From the NCBI RefSeq assembly GCF_000718515.1, contig NZ_JNZS01000008.1, forward strand, positions 124,001 to 188,000: DNA of 64,000 nt, given 5' to 3'. The notes beneath the pieces are model-generated. The model was not told the origin of the DNA. It searched no databases and was given only the letters and a program-made list of their open reading frames with translations. Position 1 is the stretch's first letter, and every line of letters starts with the position of its first letter. Origin of the DNA: Micromonospora parva (GTDB lineage Bacteria > Actinomycetota > Actinomycetes > Mycobacteriales > Micromonosporaceae). Below are positions 33,709 to 42,639 of this stretch, one piece after another. A program made the translations under genes and the position numbers.

Positions 33709-36132
33709 TCATCCGCCGACCGGTGACCGGGCGGGACGGTGACGCAGCAACCGCCACGTCGGCAGCACACTCGACAGCACCGCGAGCAGCAGACACAACC
33801 CCACCACCCCGGCGACCACCGGCCACGGCACCATCAGGTCGACAGGGGCACCGACCTGCTCGGCGAGGCCGGCACGGACGCTGAGCAGGCCGACGAACGC
33901 GACAGCCCCACCCAGCAGGGCGCCGATCAGCACCACCAGTGCGGACTCGGCGGTGACCAGCCAGATGACCTGCCGTCGGGTCGCCCCGGCCATCCGGATC
34001 AGCCGCAGGTCGGCGGCGCGGCCGGCGGCGGCCAGCAACAGCGTGTTGGCCACCGCGATGGCACCGTAGCCGGCCGACACCCCGATCAGCAGCAGTGTGA
34101 AGAGCCAGATGAGGCGGTCCTCGGCGGCGTCCGCCTCGGCCGCCCAAGCCGGGACGTCGAGGATCCGCGCGCCGACGGGCGGATCGATCCGGTCCCGCAC
34201 GTACACGGTGGAGGTCAGCGCCGACGGGTCGTGCGCCCGCACCACGGCCCGGGGTACGAGCAGGTCGCCGGGGATCGAGGTGTCGGTGACCACGGCGACG
34301 ACGCGCAACGACACCGACGTCCCGTCGGCGAAGACCACCGGGTACGGCTCGGACGGCAGCAGGTTCGCCGACGCGGTGACCACCACGGTGTCGGCGCCCG
34401 TCAGGTCGTCCAGCGAGCCGGCGACGACGGTGAGTACCCGGTTCGCGGCGGCGAAGCCCTCCGGCTCCACGCCCAGCGCCGTCAGCGGCCGGTCCTTCGG
34501 CGGCGTCGCGGGGTCGGTGCGGTAGACGGTGGTGGGCAGGAGCGCGGTGCCGCCGGTCGCGGCGACGGCCCGGTCGGACAGGCCGGGCGCACGGTCCGGC
34601 ACGACGATCCAGCCGGCGTTCACGTTGTCCGCCCGACCGGCCGCGTACGCGGCGCTGGTGGTGCGCACCATCCCGGAGACCAGCACCGCGAACGCGACGG
34701 TGAGCAGCACCGGAGCGGCGATGGCGGCGGTCCGCCGGGTCGCTGTCAACGCCCCGCCCCGGACCAGCATCCCGATCGCGCCACCGGGGCGACGCACCGG
34801 GGAACGCAGCAGCCGCACCAGCGGCCCGACCACCACCGGGGCGAGCACTGTGGCACCGGCCACCAGGGCCATCACCGCGTAGAGCGCGTACTGCGCCGCC
34901 ACCCGAGCCTCGTCGGCGGTTGCCGTGCCGACACTGAGCGCCACCCCCGTCGCGAGGAGCAACGTCCCCGTGGCGGCGCGCAGCCGGCCGATCGGCCGCT
35001 GTTCCACAGCGGCCTCGCGGAGCGCCTCCAACGGGCGCACCCGGGCCGCTCGGCGGGACGCCGACCAGACCGCCAGCACCGCGATCACCGGCCCGGCGGC
35101 GAGCGACACCGCCACCGGCCAGAGTTCGTAGCGGACCCGGAAGGTCGACGGTTCGTAGCCGACGTCGACGAGCAGCCGTCCCAGCACCGGCGCGAGCGCC
35201 GCGCCCAGCAGCAGGCCGACCAGGCCGGCCGAGGCACCGACGGCGAGCGCCTCCGCGCCCACCATGCGGCGGACCTGGCGGCCGGTGGCGCCGACCGCGC
35301 GCAGCAGACCCAATTCCCGGCGGCGCTGCGCGAGGGTGAACGCGAAGGTCGAGGAGACCACGAACACCGTGACGAAGCCGGCGAGAGCCGCCGTGGCGGT
35401 GAGCACCTGCATGCCGATCCACCGGGTACGGGCGTCGCCGGGCGGCTCCAGCACCCCCCGCGCGGCACCGGTCAGCACCCGCCCGTCGCCGCCGACGACC
35501 CCGCGCGCCGCCATGGCGACCCGCTCGGGGTCGGCCCCCGGGGCGAGCACCAGCCCGATGGCCCGGACGCCGGGTGCGAGGGCGGCGGCGACCTCGTCGG
35601 CGACATGCACGCCGGGCCCGTCGACCAGACCGGTGACGGTGTACGGCTCGGGGCCGACGGCGGTCAGCACCGTGACCGGCGCGCCGACGCGCAGCCCGAG
35701 CGCGCGGTCGACGACCACCTCGCCGGCCCGGCGGGGTGGCTCGCCCGCCGTGAGGCGCAGCCCACCCAGTTGGGCGCTGGACCAGCCGTGCCCCTGGTGG
35801 GCGTCCTCCCGCCCGCTGTCGGCAGCCGAGGGTCGGCCGTCCACGAGCGGCTGCGCGTAGAAGGTGCGGTCCGGCACCGCCGCCACGACGTCCGGCAGAC
35901 CGGACAGCCGGCCGACGAGCCCGGCCGCGGCGGTGGCGGACCAGGGCCGGGTCGGCACGAACTGGTCGGCCGACGCTCCCGCCTCGGGGCTCTGCACCAC
36001 GACCGCCGCCCGTGCCAGCCGGTCCGGCACCTGCGGGCGGCCGGAGGCGAGCAGCAGGGTGGCCGCCGCGACCAGCGTGACCCCGATGGCGACGGCCACG
36101 AACGCGCTGGCCGACCGGCGGACGCTCAGCAC
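33709..36132 (-). CDS. FtsX-like (MacB/LolC-type) ABC transporter permease
   Basis: 807 residues, the long double-FtsX form of actinomycetes. An N-terminal membrane helix (SASAFVAVAIGVTLVAAATLLLA) precedes an extracellular MacB_PCD-like domain (about 45-240), three helices with the FtsX block (RRRELGLLRAVGATGRQVRRM), then a fourth helix, a second extracellular domain (about 500-660) and three final helices with GATRRQVIWLVTAES. GTG 36132 overlaps the ATPase stop by seven bases. Substrates for the type are lipids, peptides or antibiotics. Confidence 0.92.
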   Translation of the reverse strand: MLSVRRSASAFVAVAIGVTLVAAATLLLASGRPQVPDRLARAAVVVQSPEAGASADQFVPTRPWSATAAAGLVGRLSGLPDVVAAVPDRTFYAQPLVDGRPSAADSGREDAHQGHGWSSAQLGGLRLTAGEPPRRAGEVVVDRALGLRVGAPVTVLTAVGPEPYTVTGLVDGPGVHVADEVAAALAPGVRAIGLVLAPGADPERVAMAARGVVGGDGRVLTGAARGVLEPPGDARTRWIGMQVLTATAALAGFVTVFVVSSTFAFTLAQRRRELGLLRAVGATGRQVRRMVGAEALAVGASAGLVGLLLGAALAPVLGRLLVDVGYEPSTFRVRYELWPVAVSLAAGPVIAVLAVWSASRRAARVRPLEALREAAVEQRPIGRLRAATGTLLLATGVALSVGTATADEARVAAQYALYAVMALVAGATVLAPVVVGPLVRLLRSPVRRPGGAIGMLVRGGALTATRRTAAIAAPVLLTVAFAVLVSGMVRTTSAAYAAGRADNVNAGWIVVPDRAPGLSDRAVAATGGTALLPTTVYRTDPATPPKDRPLTALGVEPEGFAAANRVLTVVAGSLDDLTGADTVVVTASANLLPSEPYPVVFADGTSVSLRVVAVVTDTSIPGDLLVPRAVVRAHDPSALTSTVYVRDRIDPPVGARILDVPAWAAEADAAEDRLIWLFTLLLIGVSAGYGAIAVANTLLLAAAGRAADLRLIRMAGATRRQVIWLVTAESALVVLIGALLGGAVAFVGLLSVRAGLAEQVGAPVDLMVPWPVVAGVVGLCLLLAVLSSVLPTWRLLRHRPARSPVGG

Positions 36133-36875
36133 GACGACTCCGCGACGATCTCCCGCTCGGCGATCCGGGCCGCGACGGCGGCGGCGGTGATCCCGCCGGT
36201 CAGCTCGTCGACGACCCGGCCGTCGGCGAGCAGGAGCACCCGGTCGGCGTACGCGGCGGCGGCCGGATCGTGGGTCACCATCACCACTGTCTGCCCGTGG
36301 TCGTCAACGAGCGCGCGCAGCAGCCGCAGCACCTGCCGCGAGGACGCGCTGTCCAGCGCCCCGGTCGGTTCGTCGGCGAAGACCACCGCCGGACGGGTGA
36401 TCAACGCTCGGGCCACCGCGACGCGTTGCTGTTCGCCGCCGGACAGCTCACTCGGCCGGTGCCCGGCCCGGTCGGCGAGTCCGACGGCGTCGAGGGCGGC
36501 GGTGACGTCCCCGGCCGGCGGGCGGCGACGGGCCAGGCGCGACGGCAACTCGACGTTCTGCGCGGCGGTCAGTGTGGACACGAGGTTGAACGCCTGGAAC
36601 ACGAAGCCGATCCGGTCGCGCCGCAGCCGGGTCAGCTCGTCTTCGTCGAGGTCGTCGAGGCGGGTGCCGTCGATCGTGACACTCCCCTCGGTCGGGCGGT
36701 CCAGCCCCGCCGCGCAGTGCAGCAGGGTGGACTTCCCCGAGCCGGAGGGGCCCATCACCGCCGTGAACGTGCCGCTCGCGAAGCTGGTGGTCACGCCGTC
36801 GAGCGCTGTCACCCGCCGGGTGCCGGTGCCGTACACCGCGCGCAACCCCGTCACTGTCACCGTGTCTGTGGTCAT
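36126..36875 (-). CDS. MacB/LolD-type ABC transporter ATP-binding protein
   Basis: 249 residues. Walker A MGPSGSGKSTLLH, Q-loop FVFQAFN, signature ELSGGEQQRVAVARAL, Walker B VVFADEPTGALD and H-loop VMVTHDP are all canonical. ATG 36875. It diverges from the histidine kinase at 37046 across a 170-bp region with a palindrome at 36915-36930. Confidence 0.95.
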   Translation of the reverse strand: MTTDTVTVTGLRAVYGTGTRRVTALDGVTTSFASGTFTAVMGPSGSGKSTLLHCAAGLDRPTEGSVTIDGTRLDDLDEDELTRLRRDRIGFVFQAFNLVSTLTAAQNVELPSRLARRRPPAGDVTAALDAVGLADRAGHRPSELSGGEQQRVAVARALITRPAVVFADEPTGALDSASSRQVLRLLRALVDDHGQTVVMVTHDPAAAAYADRVLLLADGRVVDELTGGITAAAVAARIAEREIVAESSC

Positions 36876-36914
36876 GACCGTTTACGGTGCCGAATGCCGG
36901 GGGTGCGGCGCGTC

Positions 36915-36930
36915 GTGCCAGGGCTGGCAC
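36915..36930. promoter_or_regulatory. Palindrome in divergent ABC/kinase promoter
   Basis: GTGCCA (36915-36920) and TGGCAC (36925-36930) form an inverted repeat around GGGC, followed at once by TTGCCAA. It lies 40 bp upstream of the ABC genes. It is a plausible target for the divergent NarL-type regulator; inference only. Confidence 0.45.
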
Positions 36931-37045
36931 TTGCCAACCCTCCCAGGGGTGGAGCCGGCGGCCCGGCAGCGCCGGCACGTCGTCCCCGGGGATGACCACC
37001 CGCGGGTGGACGCGGCCGGCCGGGCCGGCCGTTACCGTTCGACGG

Positions 37046-38203
37046 GTGACCGCTCTCCTGTTGACCCGACGGATGCGGCCGGTGGACCTGTACACGGTGG
37101 ACGTGTTGCTGGCGCTGGCCGTGGGCGGGGCGCTCTGCCCGTACGCGGCGCTGGAGTCGCCGCTGCACGGTGGCGTACACGAGCCGCTCTGGGTGTCCGT
37201 GCTGGTCGGGATGGCCCTGGGGCTGCCGTTGGCGGTCCGCCGACGCTGGCCGGTGACGGTGGCCGCGACGATCAGCTCCGTGGCCACCGTCGCCCTGATC
37301 ACCGGGGTGATACCCAACTTCGCGGCCGCCGCGCCGGCGTTCGCCATCGGCCTGGCCTTCTACACGGTGGCCGTGTCGACGCCCACCCGCCGGTCGATGC
37401 TGTGCGCCGCCGGTTGTCTCGCACTGGTGAGCGTCGCCCTGGTGCTGACCGCTGGCGACCTCTGGTCGCGTACCGGCGCTGTCGTCTACGCCACCGTCAT
37501 GATCGCGCCGGCCTGGGTGATCGGCTGGCTGATCCGGGAGCGACGCGCCCTCGCCGCCCGGCAGAGCGACCAGTTGGTCCGTCAGGCAGCCACCGAGGAG
37601 CGGTTGCGGGTGGCGCGCGAGCTGCACGACGTGGTCGCGCACACGCTGAGCCTCATCGTGGTGAAGGCGGCCGTCGCCAACCACGTCGCCGAGGCCGACC
37701 CCCGGGAGGCGGGCGCCGCGCTGCGGGTCATCGAGGAGACCGGCCGCACCGCCCTGAACGATGTGCGTCGCGTGCTCGGCGTCCTGCGTGCGGACAGCCC
37801 GTACGCCCCGACGCCCGGGCTGGACGAGTTGCCCGTCCTCGCCCGGCAGGCGGCGATCGGCGGGGTCGACGTGCAGCTCGACGTACGACGGGAGGAGCCG
37901 GCCGGCGCGGTGCCGGAGTCGGTGGGCCTCGCGGTGTACCGGATCGTGCAGGAGGCGGTGACGAACGTGGTGAAGCACGCTGCGCCGGCCGAGTGCCGGG
38001 CCACGGTGACCGTCCGGCCCGACGAGGTGCGGGTGGAGGTGACCGACGACGGGCGGCGGCCGGTCCTGCTCGGCGGGGAGGGGCACGGGTTGATCGGCAT
38101 GCGGGAACGGGTGGCGTTGCACGGCGGGGAGTTCCGCGCCGGCCCACGCGCCGACGGCGGCTTCGCGGTGACGGCCAGCCTGCCCTACCGGGTGGCCGCG
38201 TGA
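37046..38203 (+). CDS. Sensor histidine kinase (HisKA_3)
   Basis: 385 residues from GTG 37046; frames upstream are open but lack family sequence. About five or six membrane helices (15-165) with short loops, then His194 in RELHDVVAHTLSLIVVKA, N box YRIVQEAVTNVVKHA and G box GEGHGLIGMRERVALHGG. Its stop overlaps the regulator start (GTGA). Together they mirror the pair at 27501..29482. Confidence 0.93.
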   Translation: MTALLLTRRMRPVDLYTVDVLLALAVGGALCPYAALESPLHGGVHEPLWVSVLVGMALGLPLAVRRRWPVTVAATISSVATVALITGVIPNFAAAAPAFAIGLAFYTVAVSTPTRRSMLCAAGCLALVSVALVLTAGDLWSRTGAVVYATVMIAPAWVIGWLIRERRALAARQSDQLVRQAATEERLRVARELHDVVAHTLSLIVVKAAVANHVAEADPREAGAALRVIEETGRTALNDVRRVLGVLRADSPYAPTPGLDELPVLARQAAIGGVDVQLDVRREEPAGAVPESVGLAVYRIVQEAVTNVVKHAAPAECRATVTVRPDEVRVEVTDDGRRPVLLGGEGHGLIGMRERVALHGGEFRAGPRADGGFAVTASLPYRVAA

Positions 38204-38868
38204 TCCGGGTGCTGATCGCCGACGACCAGGCGTTGCTGCGCGGCAGTTTCCGGCTGCTGGTCGATCTCAGCCCGGACTGCACCACAGTCGGCGAGGCGGG
38301 CACCGGCGCGCAGGCCGTCGCGTTGACCGGGCAGCACCACCCGGATGTGGTGCTGATGGACGTCCGGATGCCGGAGATGGACGGCATCGAGGCGACCCGG
38401 CGGATCTGCGCCGACCCGGCGACGGCCGACACCCGGGTCATCATCCTGACCACGTTCGACCTCGACGAGTACGTCTACGGGGCGCTGCGCGCCGGGGCCA
38501 GCGGGTTCCTGCTCAAGGACACCCCACCGGCGGACCTGCTGACCGGGATCCGGGTGGTCGCCGCCGGGGAGGGGTTGCTCGCGCCGACGGTGACCCGCCG
38601 GCTGATCGACGAGTTCGCCCGGCGGCCGGAGCCGACCAGGCCGTTGCCCCGGCGGCTCGACGGGGTGACCGACCGGGAACGGGAGGTGCTGGCGCTGATC
38701 GCCCGCGGCCTGTCCAACGCGGAGCTGGCCGCGCACCTGAACCTCAGCCAGGCCACCGTGAAGACGCACGTCGGGCGGCTGCTGACCAAGCTGGCGGTAC
38801 GCGACCGGGCGCAACTGGTCATCGTCGCGTACGAGACGGGACTGGTCGGGCCGGGCGGCCTACGCTGA
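38200..38868 (+). CDS. NarL/LuxR-family response regulator
   Basis: 222 residues. Receiver pocket ADD (7-9), phosphoacceptor Asp54 in VVLMDVRMP, Lys in FLLKDTPP; C-terminal HTH LTDREREVLALIARGLSNAE-type block with NLSQATVKTHVGRLLTKL. GTG 38200 overlaps the kinase stop. It likely controls the divergent FtsX-type ABC transporter. (The HTH begins VTDREREVLA in this protein.). Confidence 0.93.
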   Translation: MIRVLIADDQALLRGSFRLLVDLSPDCTTVGEAGTGAQAVALTGQHHPDVVLMDVRMPEMDGIEATRRICADPATADTRVIILTTFDLDEYVYGALRAGASGFLLKDTPPADLLTGIRVVAAGEGLLAPTVTRRLIDEFARRPEPTRPLPRRLDGVTDREREVLALIARGLSNAELAAHLNLSQATVKTHVGRLLTKLAVRDRAQLVIVAYETGLVGPGGLR

Positions 38869-38897
38869 GCCGGTCGGCGCGCATCCGAGGAGGAACC

Positions 38898-39440
38898 ATG
38901 ACCCGTTACGTCGCCCTGCTGCGCGGGGTCAACGTCGGCGCCAACACCCGGCTGGCGATGGCCGACCTGCGCCGGATCGTCACCGACCTCGGTCACGAGG
39001 ACGTCAGGACGTACCTGCAGAGCGGCAACGTGACCTTCGGCAGCACGGTGCGCGACGCGGAGAAACTGGCGGCCGGCATTGAGCGGGCGCTCACCGGCGA
39101 GCTGGCGTTGTCAGTGCCGGTGCTGGTGCGCAGCGGCCGGGAGCTGGCGGCGATCGCCGGCGGCAACCCGTACGCCGACCGGGACGACGACCCGACCCGA
39201 CTGCTGGTGGCCTTCCTCGCCACCGCGCCGGAGAAGTCCGCTGTGGACGCGCTCGCCGTGCCCGGTGGCGAGAACGTGTCGTTCACGGTGACCGGCCGGG
39301 AGGTGTTCCTGCACTACGTCGACGGCGGTTACGGCCGGTCGAAGTTCACCAACGCGTACCTGGAGAAGAAGCTCGGCGTGGTGGCCACCACCCGCAACTG
39401 GAAGTCGGTGCGGGCCCTGGCGGAGATGACCGCTGGCTGA
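38898..39440 (+). CDS. DUF1697 family protein
   Basis: 180 residues. RYVALLRGVNVGANTRLAMA, TYLQSGNVTF and the C-terminal TTRNWKSVRALAEM are the family blocks. ATG 38898 follows GAGGAGG. Members are widespread small cytoplasmic proteins without assigned activity. It follows the regulator gene by 29 bp but probably has its own promoter or reads through. Confidence 0.95.
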   Translation: MTRYVALLRGVNVGANTRLAMADLRRIVTDLGHEDVRTYLQSGNVTFGSTVRDAEKLAAGIERALTGELALSVPVLVRSGRELAAIAGGNPYADRDDDPTRLLVAFLATAPEKSAVDALAVPGGENVSFTVTGREVFLHYVDGGYGRSKFTNAYLEKKLGVVATTRNWKSVRALAEMTAG

Positions 39441-39446
39441 GCACGG

Positions 39447-39473
39447 TGGGGGTCGCGGCCCCCGCGACCCCCA
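39447..39473. terminator. Hairpin between convergent genes
   Basis: TGGGGGTCGCGG (39447-39458) pairs with CCGCGACCCCCA (39462-39473), three-base loop, between the DUF1697 gene and the metallo-hydrolase gene. Confidence 0.75.
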
Positions 39474-39483
39474 TCCGCGCTGC

Positions 39484-40461
39484 TCAGAAGTGGTACGCGG
39501 TCTCGTACTCGGGCACCAGGACCCGGCTGCGCGGCGAGATCCGGCGGATCGCCGCGATCATCTCGTTCAGCCGGGTGCGGTCGGTCGGTGCGACGGTCGG
39601 CGGGTTCTGCAACGCCGTCTCGAAGTTGTCGTAGTGCACCGGCACCACGACCTTCGGGTAGTCGAGGCCGGCCAGCAGCCGGGGCAGGTAGTCGCCGGTG
39701 GTGGTGGCGTTCTGCATGGCCACCATCGCCACGTCGGGCGCGAGGCCGGTCAGATTCCGCTCGGCGACGTCGCTGGCCCCGGTGAAGTAGACCGACGGGC
39801 CGCCGTCGACCCGCAGCAGGTAGCCCAGCGTGTCGCCCTCCGGCAGGTCAGCGATGGTGGCCGGCTGCGGCGGTGGGGTCACCAGCACCCCGGGAAAGGC
39901 CACCGAGTACGACGGGTTGCGGCTGTGCAGTGAGCCGACCACCTCGACGGTGTGGTCCCCGAAGTCCAGCACCTCGCCACCCTTGACGGCGCTGAGCTGC
40001 GTCGACGGCAACCCGTAGGCCAACCCCAGGTGGTACGCGGTCAGCGTGCCGAACACCCGCGCGCCGGTGCGCTCGGCGATGTACGGCACGTCCATGAAGT
40101 GGTCCCAGTGGGTGTGCGTGACGAGCACCGTCAGGGCCTTGTCGACGCGCGGGTCGATCACGTCGGTGCGCACTGTCAACCGGGTCTGCGTGTTGAACGG
40201 GCCGGTGAACAGCCCGGTGTCGATGCGGCTGAGGAACGGGTCGACGAGGACGGTGCGGTCGCCGATGTCGACGCGCCAGCCGGCCGTACCCCACCAGCGG
40301 AAGCTGACCGCGCCCTTGCGGCGCGCGGTCGGCGCGGGGGCGGCGGTCGGGGGCGCGGCCTGGGCCGGTGTGGCGACGCCGGCGGCGAGGCCACCGGCGG
40401 AGACCAGGGCGGTGGTGGCGGCGGCGTCGCGCAGGAAGCGGCGACGGTCGAGGTTGGGCAT
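39484..40461 (-). CDS. TAT-exported metallo-beta-lactamase-fold hydrolase
   Basis: 325 residues. The N-terminus has a twin-arginine signal (NLDRRRFLRDAAATTALVS, cut near AQA at about 35). The metal motif is TVLVTHTHWDHFMD, with later ligands around VEVVGSLHSRN, YFTGASD and VVPVHYDNF, as in UlaG/RomA-like enzymes. The two central domains match the L-ascorbate-6-P lactonase-like group, but an exported form suggests a different substrate. ATG 40461, preceded by GGGGAG, is preferred over the longer frame. Confidence 0.92.
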   Translation of the reverse strand: MPNLDRRRFLRDAAATTALVSAGGLAAGVATPAQAAPPTAAPAPTARRKGAVSFRWWGTAGWRVDIGDRTVLVDPFLSRIDTGLFTGPFNTQTRLTVRTDVIDPRVDKALTVLVTHTHWDHFMDVPYIAERTGARVFGTLTAYHLGLAYGLPSTQLSAVKGGEVLDFGDHTVEVVGSLHSRNPSYSVAFPGVLVTPPPQPATIADLPEGDTLGYLLRVDGGPSVYFTGASDVAERNLTGLAPDVAMVAMQNATTTGDYLPRLLAGLDYPKVVVPVHYDNFETALQNPPTVAPTDRTRLNEMIAAIRRISPRSRVLVPEYETAYHF

Positions 40462-40614
40462 GCGGATCTGCTCCCCGTGCTCGGGTGATCGGTCGACACG
40501 AGCCAACCAGCGCCACCCGGCCCCGGTCCAAGATCAAACGCCGTCGGCTCCGATACGACGCCGCATATCGGACCTGCTCAGCGGCGGTGCGCAGACGCTC
40601 CGACGGGCGACAAA

Positions 40615-41529
40615 TCAGTTACCGCGCAGCGCCTCGACGGCCGTCCGGGCGGCCTCCCCCATCGCCAGGTCCACGTCGATGCGGCGCGGGGTCAACTGTT
40701 CGGCACGGGCGAAGACGGCTATCGCGTACCGGCCGCCGTCGGGGTACTCGGCGACGCCGGCCTCCAGGTGCAACCCGGGCAGGGTGCCGGTCTTTCCGGA
40801 CACCCGGACGCCGGGCGGGAAACCGGCGGCCAGCCGGGTCCAGAAGAGCTGCCGGGCCATCCAGGTGCGAACCATCGCGCACGCTGCGGGCGGCCCGGCC
40901 TCGTCCCGCCAGATCAGCGTGAGCAGCCGGGTGATCTCCCGGGCCGTGCTGGACGTGGTGCGCGCGGGGTCGAAGACCCGCATGGCCCGGACCCGCTCCG
41001 CCGGCAGGGTGGGAAAGATCCTGGCGAACTCCGCCTCGGTGCGCGCGCCCACGTCGGCGAGCATCACCTCGACCAGGTCCCGGGGGCCGCCGAGGACGCG
41101 GGTACGGGTCAGCCCCAGCTCGACGGCGAGGATCGGCAGCAGGTCCGGGCCGACCCGGCGCAGCAGCAGGTCGGCGGCGGTGTTGTCGCTGACCGACATG
41201 GCGAAGTAGGCGAGGTCGCGCAGCGACACCTCGGCGTCGTCGACGCAGCCCGCCAGACCCCACCCGCCGAGCCGGTCGGCGGCGGTGACCAGTACCCGCT
41301 CGGTCGGGTCCAGCTGACCGGCCTCGACCTGCCGGGCGAACTCCAGCACCAGCAGGATCTTGAAGATCGAGGCGATCACCACCTGCTCGTCGGCCCGCAC
41401 CCCGACCTCCCGGCCACTGCCGGTCGGGCCGTCGGCGGCCAGGTCCACAGCGTCCAGGTCGACGGCGTGCATGCTGGCCGTCACCCCGGCGGCGGCGAAG
41501 ATGGCCTCGATCCGTTCCTGCACGTCCAC
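40615..41529 (-). CDS. Class A beta-lactamase-like serine hydrolase
   Basis: 304 residues. SxxK is Ser54-Ile-Phe-Lys57, SDN lies in AMSVSDNTAADLL, and the third motif is KTG in VSGKTGTLPG. The omega-loop Glu of true class A enzymes is not obvious in RTEAEFARIFPTLP, and no signal peptide is seen, so a cytoplasmic or non-antibiotic role is possible. GTG 41529 or 41523 are candidate starts. The gene diverges from a LysR regulator in the ampR/ampC arrangement. Confidence 0.88.
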   Translation of the reverse strand: MDVQERIEAIFAAAGVTASMHAVDLDAVDLAADGPTGSGREVGVRADEQVVIASIFKILLVLEFARQVEAGQLDPTERVLVTAADRLGGWGLAGCVDDAEVSLRDLAYFAMSVSDNTAADLLLRRVGPDLLPILAVELGLTRTRVLGGPRDLVEVMLADVGARTEAEFARIFPTLPAERVRAMRVFDPARTTSSTAREITRLLTLIWRDEAGPPAACAMVRTWMARQLFWTRLAAGFPPGVRVSGKTGTLPGLHLEAGVAEYPDGGRYAIAVFARAEQLTPRRIDVDLAMGEAARTAVEALRGN

Positions 41530-41567
41530 GCCAGCACGGTATCCAGCGGCACCGTGGCGGCGCTGGC
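41530..41567. promoter_or_regulatory. LysR-type operator in the bla/lysR divergent promoter
   Basis: ACGGT (41536-41540) and ACCGT (41551-41555) form an inverted repeat with a ten-base spacer, nested in GCCAGC (41530-41535) and GCTGGC (41562-41567). The whole 52-bp gap between divergent starts is thus one dyad, as expected for a LysR regulator that controls itself and its neighbour. Confidence 0.55.
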
Positions 41568-41581
41568 GTAGGGTCCCGGCC

Positions 41582-42541
41582 GTGGACCTGCTCCGGCACC
41601 TGCGGCACTTCGTGGTGGTCGCACACGAACTGCACTTCGGGCGGGCCGCGGAGCTGCTCGGAATGGCCCAGCCGCCGCTGAGCCAGTCGATCCAGCGGCT
41701 GGAACGGGAGCTGACGGTCGAGCTGTTCGACCGCTCCCGCCGCCAGGTACGCCTGACCACCGCCGGTGAGCTGCTGCTCGGCGAGGCGGAGGAACTGCTC
41801 GCCGGCGAGGGGCGACTGCGCAGCCTGATGGCCCAGATCCGTGCCGGTGAGCTGGGCGTACTGCGGGCCGGGGTGCCACCGGAGACGCCCGCTGTGACGC
41901 TGCGCTCGCTGTTGGACGGGCTCAGCGCCCGGGCACCCGGGCTGGACGTGGAGCTGCACGAGCTGACCACCGCCGAGCAGGTACGGATGCTCGCCGAGCG
42001 GACCCTGGACGTGGGGCTCGTGCATCACCCGGTGGCGGCGGACGGGTTACGTTTCGGCGCCCCGGTCGACGTACCCCTGGGGGTGTTGCTGCCGCGCACC
42101 TCGCCGTTGGCCCGCGACCGTGCGGTGACGCTGGCGTCGCTCGCCGGTCTGGATCTGGTGGCCGCGCCCCGCGCCACCGCCCCCGGCTGGCACGATCACC
42201 TGCTGGCGGTGTGCCGGCAGCACGGTTGGCGCCCGACCCGGGTGCGCCCGGCCCGCAACCCGGAGTTCCTCTTCGGGCTGGTGCTGGCCGGCGGCGCGGT
42301 GGCGGTGGAACCGGCGGCGGTGGCCCGCCGGGAACCCCGGATGGCCTGGCGGCCGATCGTCGACGCGCCGCTGGCGAAACGCACCTCGGCGGCCTGGCCA
42401 GAACGGTCCGCGCACCCGGCGGCGGCGATGTTCGGCCAACTCGCCGCGGACGTGCTGGCCGAGCCCACCGCGCCCGAGCCGCCGTCGGCGTCGACACCGG
42501 CGGCACGGCCGTGGCCGGTGCTGTTCGACACGACCGGGTGA
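41582..42541 (+). CDS. LysR-family transcriptional regulator
   Basis: 319 residues. The N-terminal winged HTH is HLRHFVVVAHELHFGRAAEL followed by LGMAQPPLSQSIQRLERELT; residues about 90-290 are the periplasmic-binding-like effector domain. GTG 41582. It is divergent from the serine hydrolase, as AmpR is from AmpC. A Pro/Ala-rich C-terminal tail (about 298-319) is unusual but short. Confidence 0.93.
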   Translation: MDLLRHLRHFVVVAHELHFGRAAELLGMAQPPLSQSIQRLERELTVELFDRSRRQVRLTTAGELLLGEAEELLAGEGRLRSLMAQIRAGELGVLRAGVPPETPAVTLRSLLDGLSARAPGLDVELHELTTAEQVRMLAERTLDVGLVHHPVAADGLRFGAPVDVPLGVLLPRTSPLARDRAVTLASLAGLDLVAAPRATAPGWHDHLLAVCRQHGWRPTRVRPARNPEFLFGLVLAGGAVAVEPAAVARREPRMAWRPIVDAPLAKRTSAAWPERSAHPAAAMFGQLAADVLAEPTAPEPPSASTPAARPWPVLFDTTG

Positions 42542-42639
42542 ACCGATCCGCCGTTGCGTTCGTCACGCCGGCTTGAGCGGTGATTCGTCCACCTGCCCGG
42601 GTATGGATGACAGGTAAACGAAGACGCGAAGGAGCCGCA

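Noticed and set aside
33739..38199. Long plus-strand open frame running into the response regulator
   Set aside because: It is antisense to the ABC genes and out of frame with the kinase; the regulator starts at 38200.
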